A DNA stretch of 59,848 bases, taken from NCBI GenBank assembly GCA_031291295.1, contig JARLJI010000145.1, positions 1 to 59,848 on the forward strand, written 5' to 3'. Each line of letters opens with the position of its first letter. Position 1 is the first letter of the stretch. Positions 7,768 through 16,900 of this stretch are shown here, piece by piece. The stretch comes from Rhodoferax sp. (GTDB lineage: Bacteria; Pseudomonadota; Gammaproteobacteria; Burkholderiales; Burkholderiaceae_C). A model generated the notes under the pieces. It was given only the letters and a program-made list of their open reading frames with translations, was not told the DNA's origin and ran no database searches. Both the position numbers and the translations under genes were made by a program.

Positions 7768-9798
7768 TCAAGCCATGCCCTGATGCCGCATCAGCGCATC
7801 CAGGTTCGGCTCGCGACCCCGGAAGGCCTTGAAGGATTCCATCGCGGGGCGGCTGCCGCCCACTTCCAGAATGGTCTCACGGTATTTCCTGCCGGTTTGC
7901 GGATTCGCCGCGCCATCCTTGCCGGCCGTCTCTTCAAAGGCCGCGTAGGCATCGGCGCTCAGCACCTCGGCCCATTTGTAGCTGTAATAGCCGGCCGCAT
8001 AACCGCCCGCAAAGATGTGGCTGAAGGTGTGCATCGAGCGGCTCCAGGACGGCGGCTGCAGCACCGCCACCTCCTCGCGCACCCGTTGCAGCAGCGGCAT
8101 GAAATCCTGCGCCGGGTCGTGCTCGGTGTGCAGCAGCATGTCGAACAGGGAATACTCGATCTGGCGCAGCGTCTGCAGGCCGCTCTGGAAATTCTTGGCG
8201 GTCAGCATCTTGTCGAACAGCGCGCGCGGCAGCGGCTCGCCGCTGTCCACATGCGCCGTCATGTGCTTGAGGACGTCCCACTCCCAGCAGAAGTTTTCCA
8301 TGAACTGGCTGGGCAGCTCGACCGCATCCCACTCGACGCCGCTGATGCCCGACACGTCGTGTTCGTTGACCTGCGTCAGCATGTGGTGCAGCCCGTGGCC
8401 GAATTCGTGGAACAGCGTGGTCACGTCGTCGTGTGTAAGCAGCGGCGGCTTGTCGTCCACGCCTTTGGAAAAATTGCATACCAGCTGCGCCACCGGGGTC
8501 TGCAGCGCGCCGGTGTCGGGCCGCAGCCAGCGCGCGCGCACGTCGTCCATCCAGGCGCCGCCGCGTTTGCCGGTGCGGGCCGCGGCATCGAGGTAGAACT
8601 GGCCGATCAGGGATCCATCGCGCTCGATGCGGTAGAACTCGACATCGGGGTCCCACACCGGCGCGCTGTCCTTGCGGATCGCCACTTCGAACAGTGTCTC
8701 CACGATCTTGAACAGGCCGGCCAGCACCTTGGGCGCCGGGAAGTACTGCTTCACCTCCTGCTCGCTGAAGGCGTAGCGCGCTTCCTTGAGCTTTTCGCCG
8801 ATGTAGGGCCAGTCCCAGGGCTGCGGGTCGTCGAGACCGAGCTGTTCGTGCGCGAACGCGCGCAGGTCGGCCACGTCTCTTTCGGCATAGGGCCGGGCGC
8901 GGTGGCCCAAGTCGCGCAGGAACGCGATGACCTGCGCGGGCGACTTGGCCATTTTGGGAACCAGCGAGACTTCGCCGAAATTGGCGTAGCCCAGCAACTG
9001 CGCTTCTTCGCGCCGCAGCGCCAGTGTCTCAAGGATCAGCGCGGAGTTATCGAACTGACGCGCGTCCTCGGGCGCCTGGTCGGATGCGCGGGTCACGTAG
9101 GCCCGGTACAGCGTCTCGCGCAGGGCGCTGCTGCGCGCAAACTGCATCACGGGCAGGTAGCAGGGCATCTTCAGTGTGAGCTTGTAGCCTGCCTTGTCCT
9201 CGGCCTGGGCCGCGGCCCGCGCCGTCTGCTTGACGTCATCGGGCACGCCATCGAGTTCATCCTCGCGCGCGTAGTAGGCAAAGGCGTCGGTGGCGTCGAG
9301 CGCGTTCTCGCTGAACTTCTGGCTGATCTCGGCTTGCCGTTCCTGGAGCCTGGCAAAGCGCTCCTTGGCGGCGCCTGTGAGTTCGGCGCCCGAGAGCACG
9401 AAGTTGCGCATCGCATTCTTGTGCGCCTGGCGCTGCTCGGCGTTTAGCGTGGCGACATCGATGGATTTGTACTTCGCATACAGGCGCTCGTCGGCACCCA
9501 GCCGGGTCGAGAATTCGGTCACTTGAGGCAGCGCTGCGTTGTAGGCGGCGCGCAGCTCGGGCGTGTCGGCCACGGCATTGAGGTGGCTGACGGCGCCCCA
9601 GGCGCGGCCCAGCTTTTCGGTCGCGACATCCAGAATCAGCGACATGGTGATCCAGGTCGCCGGAAAATCCGGGTGCGTGACGGTTTCCAGCGCCCGGTTG
9701 GCCTGCTCCAGCAGGCTGTCGACGGCCGGGGCAACGTGCTCCGGCTTGATCTGGTCAAACAGTGGCAGGTCGGTGAAGTCGAGCAGGGGATTGGTCAT
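7768..9798 (-). CDS. prlC: Oligopeptidase A (M3 metallopeptidase)
   Basis: The 676-residue protein has the M3 family zinc motif HEFGHGLHH with the downstream glutamate ligand region (SGVEWDAVELPSQFMENF), the usual length for oligopeptidase A (about 680). It is a cytoplasmic endopeptidase that degrades short peptides, including cleaved signal peptides. The N-terminus MTNPLLDFTDLPLFDQIKP matches other members, supporting ATG 9798. It sits 30 bases downstream of folD on the same strand, and the two may be co-transcribed. A dipeptidyl carboxypeptidase (Dcp) is the alternative in this family, but the N-terminus favours OpdA. Confidence 0.95.
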   Translation of the reverse strand: MTNPLLDFTDLPLFDQIKPEHVAPAVDSLLEQANRALETVTHPDFPATWITMSLILDVATEKLGRAWGAVSHLNAVADTPELRAAYNAALPQVTEFSTRLGADERLYAKYKSIDVATLNAEQRQAHKNAMRNFVLSGAELTGAAKERFARLQERQAEISQKFSENALDATDAFAYYAREDELDGVPDDVKQTARAAAQAEDKAGYKLTLKMPCYLPVMQFARSSALRETLYRAYVTRASDQAPEDARQFDNSALILETLALRREEAQLLGYANFGEVSLVPKMAKSPAQVIAFLRDLGHRARPYAERDVADLRAFAHEQLGLDDPQPWDWPYIGEKLKEARYAFSEQEVKQYFPAPKVLAGLFKIVETLFEVAIRKDSAPVWDPDVEFYRIERDGSLIGQFYLDAAARTGKRGGAWMDDVRARWLRPDTGALQTPVAQLVCNFSKGVDDKPPLLTHDDVTTLFHEFGHGLHHMLTQVNEHDVSGISGVEWDAVELPSQFMENFCWEWDVLKHMTAHVDSGEPLPRALFDKMLTAKNFQSGLQTLRQIEYSLFDMLLHTEHDPAQDFMPLLQRVREEVAVLQPPSWSRSMHTFSHIFAGGYAAGYYSYKWAEVLSADAYAAFEETAGKDGAANPQTGRKYRETILEVGGSRPAMESFKAFRGREPNLDALMRHQGMA

Positions 9799-9828
9799 AA
9801 AGTTAGTTGGTGGCCGGGGGCCGCAAGT

Positions 9829-10680
9829 TCAAGGGAGGCCACGCTCGGCGGCTTCCAGCGTGTTGACCAGCAGCATAGTGACGGTCATCGGTCCCACGCC
9901 GCCGGGCACCGGGGTGATCCAGCCGGCGACTTCGCGCACACCCGCGAAATCCACGTCGCCGCACAGCTTGCCCTGCGCGTTGCGGTTCATGCCCACGTCG
10001 ATCACTACGGCGCCGGGCTTGACCATGTCGGCAGTCAGTGTGTTGGGTTTGCCGACGGCGGCGACGATCACGTCGGCCTGCAGCGTGTGCGCCTTGAGGT
10101 TGCGCGTGGCGCTGTGGCAGATGGTGACGGTGGCGTTCTTTTGCAGCAGCATCAGGGCCATCGGCTTGCCCACGTTGTTGCTGCGGCCGATAACGACGGC
10201 GTGCTTGCCGCGCAGTTCGATGCCGGTGCTCTCCAGCAGCTTGATGCAGCCGTACGGTGTGCAGGACCAGAAACCGGGCATGCCGGTCATCAGCGCGCCG
10301 GCGCTGGCGATGTGAAAGCCGTCCACGTCCTTGGTGGGCGCGATGGCTTCGATCACCTTGTGCGCGTCGATGTGGGCGGGCAGGGGCAGTTGCACCAAAA
10401 TGCCATGAATGGCCGGGTCGGCGTTGAGTGCCTGCACGCGCGCGAGCAAGTCGGCCTCGCTCAGGGTTGCGTCGTATTTTTCCAGCACGGAGTGCAACCC
10501 CGCTTCCGCACAGGCCTGGACTTTTTTGCCCACGTAGACCTGGCTGGCCGGATCCTCGCCCACGAGGATGACCGCCAGGCCGGGCGTGATGCCTTTCGCT
10601 TTGAGCGCGGCCGTGCGCCGGGCCACGTCGGCGCGCAGTTGTCTGGCAATCGCGTTGCCGTCGATGAGTTGAGCGGTCAT
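9829..10680 (-). CDS. folD: Bifunctional methylene-THF dehydrogenase/methenyl-THF cyclohydrolase
   Basis: The 283-residue enzyme oxidises 5,10-methylene-THF with NADP and hydrolyses the product to 10-formyl-THF, supplying one-carbon units. Motifs seen are the catalytic lysine in [12 protein letters not shown], the [10 protein letters not shown] segment, PTKDVDGFH, and the NADP-binding [14 protein letters not shown]. Start, length and C-terminus are normal for FolD. It lies downstream of the response regulator gene but is separated from it by a terminator, so it probably has its own promoter in the short space after 10697. Confidence 0.97.
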   Translation of the reverse strand: MTAQLIDGNAIARQLRADVARRTAALKAKGITPGLAVILVGEDPASQVYVGKKVQACAEAGLHSVLEKYDATLSEADLLARVQALNADPAIHGILVQLPLPAHIDAHKVIEAIAPTKDVDGFHIASAGALMTGMPGFWSCTPYGCIKLLESTGIELRGKHAVVIGRSNNVGKPMALMLLQKNATVTICHSATRNLKAHTLQADVIVAAVGKPNTLTADMVKPGAVVIDVGMNRNAQGKLCGDVDFAGVREVAGWITPVPGGVGPMTVTMLLVNTLEAAERGLP

Positions 10681-10696
10681 ATATCAGTTCTTAAGT

Positions 10697-10724
10697 AAAA
10701 ACGCCCGCTGGTCCTTAGCGGGCG
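10697..10724 (-). terminator. Rho-independent terminator of the response-regulator operon
   Basis: On the minus strand a stem AGCCCGCT-type pair (CGCCCGCT at 10702-10709 with AGCGGGCG at 10717-10724) is followed by five T residues. It lies between the response regulator stop (10753) and folD. Confidence 0.8.
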
Positions 10725-10734
10725 GGCACTGGTG

Positions 10735-10751
10735 GCTATAAATACTGTAGC
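10735..10751. repeat. 17-bp microrepeat, GCTAT-N7-GTAGC
   Basis: This copy overlaps the 3' flank of the response regulator gene, just outside its stop codon. One arm pair is G:U-like. Confidence 0.5.
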
Positions 10752-10752
10752 G

Positions 10753-11379
10753 TCAGGCTTTCACTGCAGTCTGTCCCAAGGCAATCTTCAGCAGATCGGC
10801 CACCGTGTTGGCGTTGAGCTTTTCCATGATGTTGGCGCGGTGCGCTTCCACCGTCTTGATGCTGATGCCCAGGTCGTCGGCAATCTGCTTGTTCAGGCGG
10901 CCCGCCACGATGCGCTCGAGCACCTGGGCTTCGCGCGAGGTCAGCTTGGACAGCAGTGCGTCGCGGCTCGCGGCCTGCTGATGGTCCGTGAAGGTGCTGC
11001 GCGCGGTCTCCAGCATGCGCTCGACCAGACCCAGCAATTCTTCTTCCTTGAAGGGTTTCTGGATGAAATCCATGGCCCCTTTTTTCATGGTGTTCACGGC
11101 CATCGGCACGTCGCCATGGCCGGTGATGAAGACCACGGGCAGCGGCGACTGGCGCTCCATCAGCCGGTCCTGCAGCTCCAGCCCGGTCATGCCGCCCATG
11201 CGGATATCGACGATCAGGCAGGCCACTTCGCGCGAATCGTAGCGGCTCAAAAACGATTCGGCCGACTCGAAACAGCGCACCCGGTAATCCTTGCCCTCAA
11301 GCAGCCATTGCAGCGAATCGCGCACGGCCTCGTCGTCGTCGACCACGTAGACGGTTCCCTTTTTAGGAATCAAACTCAT
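10753..11379 (-). CDS. FixJ-family two-component response regulator
   Basis: The 208-residue protein has an N-terminal receiver domain (VYVVDDDEAVRDSL acidic pocket; phospho-acceptor Asp in CLIVDIRMGGMTG; Thr in VFITGHGD; Lys in IQKPFKEEE) and a C-terminal LuxR-type helix-turn-helix (SKLTSREAQVLERIVAGRLNKQIADDLG... region). FixJ-type regulators are phosphorylated by a PAS-containing kinase and activate transcription. Its ATG overlaps the kinase stop by four bases, so the pair is translationally coupled. Because the kinase diverges from aceE, control of the pyruvate dehydrogenase operon is a reasonable but unproven inference. Confidence 0.93.
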   Translation of the reverse strand: MSLIPKKGTVYVVDDDEAVRDSLQWLLEGKDYRVRCFESAESFLSRYDSREVACLIVDIRMGGMTGLELQDRLMERQSPLPVVFITGHGDVPMAVNTMKKGAMDFIQKPFKEEELLGLVERMLETARSTFTDHQQAASRDALLSKLTSREAQVLERIVAGRLNKQIADDLGISIKTVEAHRANIMEKLNANTVADLLKIALGQTAVKA

Positions 11380-13943
11380 GCAATTACCCCAGTGTCTTTT
11401 TTCGTTGCTAGCGAATTTGTAGTGTCGTTGGCAGGGCTGGCAAGCGGTATCCAGAAGGAGAAACGGCAGCCTGTCACTTCGTCGCCATTGTAGAGGTTCT
11501 CCGCATGCATCCGGCCCTGGTGCGACTCGACGATGCTGCGGCACAAATTCAGCCCGATGCCCATGCCTTCGGCCTTGGTGGAGAAGAACGCTTCGTAGAG
11601 TCGCTCCATGGCTTCGGGGGCCAGTCCCTTGCCGGAGTCGAGCACGGAAAACTCCACCACCGGCTGCTCGTCGAGCTGGCGCGGCACGACCTGCAGCTCC
11701 ACGGTGCGCTGCGCCGGCGGGCGCTCCGACGCCTCGATGGATTCGGCCGCGTTCTTGAGCAGGTTCACCAGCACCTGCTCGATCAGGATCGGGTCCACCA
11801 TGACTTTGGGCAGGCGCGCGGCCACATAGGGATTCAGGCGCACGTTGCGCCGGCGCAGCTCGATACCGGCCAGCTCGACCGCTTCGTTGACCATGGCCGG
11901 GATGTCCGACAGCGTACGGTTCGGTGCGCTGCGCTTCACGAACGAGCGGATGCGCTGGATGATGTGGCCGGCGCGCTGCGCCTGGCGCGCGGTTTTGTCG
12001 AGCGCCGCGAGCAGGTCTTCCTCGCTGATTTGTTTGCCCTTGATGCGCGAGACCATGCCGTTGCAATAGTTGTTGATGGCGGTCAGGGGCTGGTTCAGTT
12101 CATGCGCCACGCTGGACGCCATCTCGCCCATGGTGATGAGCCGACTGGCCGATTGCGCGCGCTCGGCCTGCGAGGCGGACAACTCCTCCGCGTGGCGCCG
12201 CGGCGTGATGTCGGTGGCAATCACCATCTGGGCCAGACGCCCGTCCACCCAGGTGAGGTAGCGCGAGCGCACCTCGAGCCACTTGCCCAGCTCCGGCACA
12301 AAAACCTCGGAGTGCCCCGCCTGCCCGCGTGTCAGCGCGTCGGCCGGCAGACCCATGTAGGCGTCGACGTCGTCCTGCGCTTCGTCGGCGCCAGGGTGGC
12401 TGCTGGAGACCACGCCCGCCTGCGCCACCAGTTGCAGGTGGCCGACCGTGTGCGAGCCAAACCAGAGCCGGTACAGCTTGTTGGCAAACAGCAGCTCCTT
12501 GCTGCCCAGCGGCGCCACCGACACCGACGCGTCGAGCGCTTCGAGCACGGTGGTGAAACGTTCGTAGGACGCCGACAGCTGATCGCGAATGCGGTTCGGC
12601 TCGGTGATGTCGGTCATCGAGGTCATCCAGCCGGTCTGCTGCCCGCGGGCGTCGATCAGGGGCGAGGTGTACATGCGGGCATCGAACAACGAGTTGCTCT
12701 TGCGCTTGACGCGCACCTGAAAGCCGCCGGGAATGGTGCGCCCGTGCAATTCATCCTCGAGTCGCGCGGACAGCGATTCGAGGTCGGCCTCGGGCCAGTA
12801 GGGAAAGGGCGCGGTGCGGCCCACCAGTTCACGCTCGCTCCAGCCCGTCATCTGGCAGAAAGCCGCGTTGACGTAGGTGATGCGCCCTTGCAGGTCCAGC
12901 GCGCGCATGCCGGTCAGCATGGAGTTCTCCATGGCGCGGCGAAAGTTGGTTTCCGACACCAGGGCCTGCTGCACCTGCACGCGGCGCCGGGTGTGGCGCC
13001 AGGTGGCAATCAGCATCCAGGCCGTGAGGATGCTCAGGGCGCTGACCAGCCAGAACAAGCCGCTGCCGATCACACCCATCGACGTCCGGTAGGCCTGGGC
13101 CCGGATGATCAGGCCGTTGCCCACGGGCGAGACCGGCACCTCGTACTCGTTGGGGGGCGTGGTCCACGGCAGCAGGCTGGCTGCGGGGTTGCGTGCCGGC
13201 ACCGTATTGCCCGCGAGCAGATTGTCTTTGTCATCGAGCAGCGCCACGGCGTACTTGGCCGACACCTCCGTGGGCACGCCGTAGCGCAGCAGGCCGTCGA
13301 GCGAGTATTCGCCCAGCACCACGCCGGCAAACTTGCCCCCGTCGGCCAGCGGCACATGCAATTGCAGCAGGGCGACCCGATCGTCGCGCGCCGGCGGCTG
13401 CGCATACACCGGCTGCTGCAGCTCGCGCGTCAGGCTGTAGCTGTTTTCGGTCTCCCCGATCTTCAGGATGTCGCCCGCGATGCGCTGCTCGGCCGTGGGA
13501 ACGCTGGGCGCAGACCGGCTGGCGATGATGCGGCGCCTGGCGTTGATCCAGCTGATGGCCAGCATTTCGGGGTATTGCGCCTCCAGCGATTCGGCCCGGG
13601 CCATGAATTCTTCGGGGTCAACCTCCTTGTTGGAGACGTCGCGCGCCAGCCGCATGAGCTGCTCCTGACGCTCCAGCAGGCGCAGGCGAACCCGTTGCTG
13701 CGCGTACTCGACATCGCGTTTGACGGCTTCCTGCTCCCGGTCGATTTCTTCCACCTGCAGGTACCAGAAGGCCACGACTATGGCGGCCAGGAACAACAGC
13801 ACCGATGCCAACGGCGCCAGCATGGCCAGGCGGTCCTGACGGTTCGGGCTCTGGCGGCGCCACCAGTTGCGCCACGACGCAAGCGGCGCCGCGGCCGCGG
13901 GTTTGATCGAGCCAGGCGGGCCCGGCAAGGGACGGTTCTGCAT
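11376..13943 (-). CDS. Membrane PAS-domain sensor histidine kinase
   Basis: The kinase has 855 residues. Order: short cytoplasmic N-terminus, TM1 at about 39-62, a periplasmic sensor region of roughly 240 residues, TM2 near 300-325, a PAS domain (ENSMLTGMRALDLQGRITY), a second PAS-like domain, then the HisKA/HATPase core. The phospho-accepting His is in SSVAHELNQPLTAINNY, the N box in NLLKNAAESI, and the G boxes in DSGKGLAPE and GMGIGLNLC. This core is of the FixL/DctB/TodS type. I chose ATG 13943 (MQNRPLPGPPG). It is divergent from aceE, with 158 bases between starts. The periplasmic ligand is unknown. Confidence 0.92.
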   Translation of the reverse strand: MQNRPLPGPPGSIKPAAAAPLASWRNWWRRQSPNRQDRLAMLAPLASVLLFLAAIVVAFWYLQVEEIDREQEAVKRDVEYAQQRVRLRLLERQEQLMRLARDVSNKEVDPEEFMARAESLEAQYPEMLAISWINARRRIIASRSAPSVPTAEQRIAGDILKIGETENSYSLTRELQQPVYAQPPARDDRVALLQLHVPLADGGKFAGVVLGEYSLDGLLRYGVPTEVSAKYAVALLDDKDNLLAGNTVPARNPAASLLPWTTPPNEYEVPVSPVGNGLIIRAQAYRTSMGVIGSGLFWLVSALSILTAWMLIATWRHTRRRVQVQQALVSETNFRRAMENSMLTGMRALDLQGRITYVNAAFCQMTGWSERELVGRTAPFPYWPEADLESLSARLEDELHGRTIPGGFQVRVKRKSNSLFDARMYTSPLIDARGQQTGWMTSMTDITEPNRIRDQLSASYERFTTVLEALDASVSVAPLGSKELLFANKLYRLWFGSHTVGHLQLVAQAGVVSSSHPGADEAQDDVDAYMGLPADALTRGQAGHSEVFVPELGKWLEVRSRYLTWVDGRLAQMVIATDITPRRHAEELSASQAERAQSASRLITMGEMASSVAHELNQPLTAINNYCNGMVSRIKGKQISEEDLLAALDKTARQAQRAGHIIQRIRSFVKRSAPNRTLSDIPAMVNEAVELAGIELRRRNVRLNPYVAARLPKVMVDPILIEQVLVNLLKNAAESIEASERPPAQRTVELQVVPRQLDEQPVVEFSVLDSGKGLAPEAMERLYEAFFSTKAEGMGIGLNLCRSIVESHQGRMHAENLYNGDEVTGCRFSFWIPLASPANDTTNSLATKKDTGVIA
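11407..11423. repeat. 17-bp microrepeat, degenerate
   Basis: GCTAG-N7-GTAGT near the 3' end of the histidine kinase gene. It fits the spacing of the family, but only three of five arm bases pair, so it is a weak member. Confidence 0.25.
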
Positions 13944-14020
13944 GGCTGAAGTGTAGGTGACCGCCCTTAAGGCCGTGCTTGCACAGGTCAATTTTTTAAT
14001 TCACATTATGATATTTAAAG

Positions 14021-14050
14021 TTGCTATTTGAAATTCCAAAAAAATATGAG
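14021..14050 (+). promoter_or_regulatory. Candidate aceE promoter in an AT-rich divergent region
   Basis: The 158 bases between the kinase and aceE are sharply AT-rich from about 13988 to 14080, unlike the surrounding DNA. TTGCTA at 14021-14026 and TATGAG at 14045-14050 are 18 bases apart and could be -35/-10 elements for aceE, about 50 bases before its ATG. An AGGAGATAAA ribosome site follows at 14091-14100. The region probably also carries the operator through which pdh expression is controlled; I see no unambiguous operator. Confidence 0.35.
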
Positions 14051-14101
14051 AAACTAGAGAAGTCGTACTAAATTACGTCCTAAACAGATGAGGAGATAAA
14101 A

Positions 14102-16807
14102 ATGTCAGCCCTGCCCGAAAACGCATTCGGTACCCCAGTAAACGATCCGGATTCCCAAGAAACCCGTGAATGGATGGACGCTCTGTCCGCCGTGATCGAA
14201 AGTGAAGGTCCCGCGCGGGCTCACGCCCTGCTGGAGCAGCTGCTGGAACACGCCCGGGAGAACAGCATCGACATGCCGTTCTCGGCCAACACGGGCTACG
14301 TCAACACCATCGAGCCTGATCAGGAGGAGCGCAGTCCCGGCAACCTGCACCTGGAGGGGCGGCTGCGCGCCTATATGCGCTGGAACGCGATGGCCATGGT
14401 GGTCAAGGCGAACCGCCACCATCCCGAGGACGGCGGCGACCTGGGCGGCCATATCGGCTCGTTTGCCTCGGTGGCCAGCATGTTTGGTGCCGGCTTCAAC
14501 CACTTCTGGCACGCCGAGAGCGAAAACCATGGTGGCGACTGCCTCTTCATCCAGGGCCACAGTTCGCCCGGTGTCTATGCACGCGCCTACCTCGAAGGCC
14601 GGCTGACCGAGGAGCAGTTGCTCAATTTCCGCCAGGAGGTCGAGGGCCGGGGTCTGTCCAGCTACCCGCACCCCAAGCTGATGCCCGACTTCTGGCAGTT
14701 CTCTACCGTCTCCATGGGCCTGGGCCCGTTGATGGCGATCTACCAGGCGCGCTTTCTCAAGTACCTGCACGCGCGCGGCATCGCCAATACCGAGAACCGC
14801 AAGGTCTGGGTGTTCTGCGGCGACGGCGAGATGGACGAGGTGGAAAGCCTGGGGGCGATCGGCCTGGCGGCGCGCGAAAAGCTCGACAACCTGATCTTCG
14901 TGATCAACTGCAACCTGCAGCGCCTGGACGGCCCGGTGCGCGGCAACGGCAAGATCATCCAGGAGCTGGAGGGCACGTTCCGCGGTGCCGGCTGGAACGT
15001 CATCAAGCTGCTGTGGGGCACGGACTGGGACCCGCTGCTGGCGCGCGACAAGGACGGCGCGCTGCGCAGGATCATGATGGACACGCTGGACGGGGACTAC
15101 CAGGCGTTCAAGGCCAACGACGGCGCCTACGTGCGCAAGGAATTCTTCGGTCGCGACCCGAAGGCGCTGGAGCTGGTGGCCAAGATGAGCGATGACGACA
15201 TCTGGGCCCTGCGCCGCGGTGGGCACGACCCGCAAAAAGTCTATGCGGCTTACCACGCGGCCATGCACCACAAGGACCAGCCCTCGGTGCTGCTGGTCAA
15301 GACCGTCAAGGGCTACGGCATGGGCAAGATCGGCGAGGGCAAGATGAACGTGCACCAGACCAAGAAGCTGGCCGACGAGGACATCAAGCTGTTCCGCGAT
15401 CGCTTCAACATCCCGATTCCGGACAGCCAGCTGGCCGACATTCCGTTCTACAAGCCGGCCGACGACACGCCCGAGATGAGGTACCTGCACGAGCGCCGCA
15501 AGGCGCTGGGCGGCTACCTGCCGCATCGCCGCACCCGCGCCGACGAGCAGTTCACGGTGCCGGCGCTGGACATCTTCAAGTCCGTGCTGGAGCCCACGGC
15601 CGAGGGCCGCGAAATCTCGACCACGCAGGCCTTCGTGCGCTTCCTCACGCAGTTGCTGCGCGACAAGGCGCTGGGCCCGCGCGTGGTGCCCATCGTGGTG
15701 GATGAGGCCCGCACCTTCGGCATGGAAGGCCTGTTCCGCCAGATCGGCATCTACAACCCGGCCGGCCAGCAATACACGCCGGTCGACAAAGGCCAGGTGA
15801 GCTATTACAAAGAGGACAAGCAGGGCCAGGTGCTGCAGGAGGGCATCAACGAGGCCGGCGGCATGGCCAGCTGGATTGCGGCAGCTACCTCGTACAGCAC
15901 GAGTAACCGCATCATGGTGCCGTTCTATGTGTACTACTCGATGTTCGGCTTCCAGCGCATCGGCGATCTGGCCTGGGCGGCGGGCGACATGCTGGCGCGC
16001 GGCTTTCTGCTGGGCGGCACCGCGGGGCGCACCACGCTCAATGGCGAGGGCCTGCAGCACGAGGACGGTCACAGCCACATCCTGGCCGGCACCATTCCGA
16101 ACTGCGTGAGCTACGACCCGACCTTTGCGCACGAGGTCGGCGTGATCATGCAGCATGGCCTCAAGCGCATGGTGGAAAAGCAGGAGAACGTGTACTACTA
16201 CATCACGCTTCTCAACGAGAACTACCCGATGCCCGGCCTGAAGGCCGGCACCGAAGAGCAGATCATCAAGGGCATGTACCTGTGCAAGGAAGGCGCCAAA
16301 CTCAAGACCACCGTGCAGCTGCTGGGCTCGGGCACCATCTTGCGTGAATCCATTGCCGCCCAGGCGCTGCTGGAACAGGACTGGGGCATTGCCGCCAACG
16401 TGTGGAGCTGCCCCAGCTTCAACGAGTTGGCGCGTGAAGGGCTGGATTGCGAACGCTACAACCTGCTGCATCCGACCGACCCGCAGCGCGTGTCGTTCGT
16501 GAGCCGGCAGCTCGAGCCATATGGCGGGCCCGTGGTCGCGTCCACCGACTACATGAAGGCCTTTGCCGATCAGATTCGTCCCTTTATTCCGAAGGGCCGC
16601 ACCTACAAGGTGCTGGGCACCGACGGTTTCGGCCGCAGCGATTTCCGCAGCAAGCTGCGCGAGCATTTCGAGGTCAACCGGCATTACATCGTGGTCGCGG
16701 CGCTCAAGGCGTTGTCGGAGGAGGGCGCTGTGCCGGTGGCCAAGGTGGCCGAGGCCATCAAGAAATACGCCATCCAGGTCGACAAAGTCAATCCTCTGTA
16801 CGCATAA
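14102..16807 (+). CDS. aceE: Pyruvate dehydrogenase E1, homodimeric type
   Basis: The 901-residue protein is the thiamine-diphosphate-dependent pyruvate decarboxylase of the PDH complex, making acetyl-dihydrolipoyl-E2 from pyruvate. The TPP motif GDGEMDEVESLGAI ... INCNLQRLDGPVRG is intact, as is the conserved GHSSPGVYARAYLEGR region, and the length matches the AceE family (about 890). AGGAG lies 7 bases upstream of the ATG. It opens the operon aceE-aceF-(proteasome-like gene)-lpdA, whose products other than the third form one cytoplasmic complex. The divergent sensor kinase gene suggests signal-dependent control. Confidence 0.98.
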   Translation: MSALPENAFGTPVNDPDSQETREWMDALSAVIESEGPARAHALLEQLLEHARENSIDMPFSANTGYVNTIEPDQEERSPGNLHLEGRLRAYMRWNAMAMVVKANRHHPEDGGDLGGHIGSFASVASMFGAGFNHFWHAESENHGGDCLFIQGHSSPGVYARAYLEGRLTEEQLLNFRQEVEGRGLSSYPHPKLMPDFWQFSTVSMGLGPLMAIYQARFLKYLHARGIANTENRKVWVFCGDGEMDEVESLGAIGLAAREKLDNLIFVINCNLQRLDGPVRGNGKIIQELEGTFRGAGWNVIKLLWGTDWDPLLARDKDGALRRIMMDTLDGDYQAFKANDGAYVRKEFFGRDPKALELVAKMSDDDIWALRRGGHDPQKVYAAYHAAMHHKDQPSVLLVKTVKGYGMGKIGEGKMNVHQTKKLADEDIKLFRDRFNIPIPDSQLADIPFYKPADDTPEMRYLHERRKALGGYLPHRRTRADEQFTVPALDIFKSVLEPTAEGREISTTQAFVRFLTQLLRDKALGPRVVPIVVDEARTFGMEGLFRQIGIYNPAGQQYTPVDKGQVSYYKEDKQGQVLQEGINEAGGMASWIAAATSYSTSNRIMVPFYVYYSMFGFQRIGDLAWAAGDMLARGFLLGGTAGRTTLNGEGLQHEDGHSHILAGTIPNCVSYDPTFAHEVGVIMQHGLKRMVEKQENVYYYITLLNENYPMPGLKAGTEEQIIKGMYLCKEGAKLKTTVQLLGSGTILRESIAAQALLEQDWGIAANVWSCPSFNELAREGLDCERYNLLHPTDPQRVSFVSRQLEPYGGPVVASTDYMKAFADQIRPFIPKGRTYKVLGTDGFGRSDFRSKLREHFEVNRHYIVVAALKALSEEGAVPVAKVAEAIKKYAIQVDKVNPLYA

Positions 16808-16826
16808 CAATCCGAAAATCTGCGGA

Positions 16827-16863
16827 GGCAGCGTGGCAATCCAGGGTGGGTTGCCACGCTGCC
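16827..16863 (+). other. Intercistronic 13-bp perfect hairpin between aceE and aceF
   Basis: GGCAGCGTGGCAA at 16827-16839 pairs perfectly with TTGCCACGCTGCC at 16851-16863 across an 11-base loop. No T-run follows, so it is not a standard terminator. Position between two genes of an operon suggests a role in mRNA processing or 3'-end protection, setting the aceE:aceF ratio; that is inference. Confidence 0.7.
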
Positions 16864-16900
16864 CTCGCAATAAGAACCCCAATCACTGGAGGCAAAGAAT

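Noticed and set aside
7486..9447. A 653-codon open frame on the plus strand antisense to oligopeptidase A
   Set aside because: Its translation shows the His/Arg/Gln/Val-rich composition of a GC-rich antisense shadow, with no domain or family pattern, while the opposite strand encodes a complete M3 peptidase.
11505..13949. An 814-codon open frame antisense to the sensor kinase
   Set aside because: Shadow composition, no recognisable motif, and the opposite frame has every kinase box in order.
13979..14012. TTGCAC and TATGAT as an aceE promoter
   Set aside because: The two hexamers match consensus well but are 22 bases apart, too far for a sigma-70 promoter.
14105..16882. A 925-codon open frame antisense to aceE
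   Set aside because: It mirrors aceE almost exactly and its product has no family features; long antisense frames are expected in high-GC genes.
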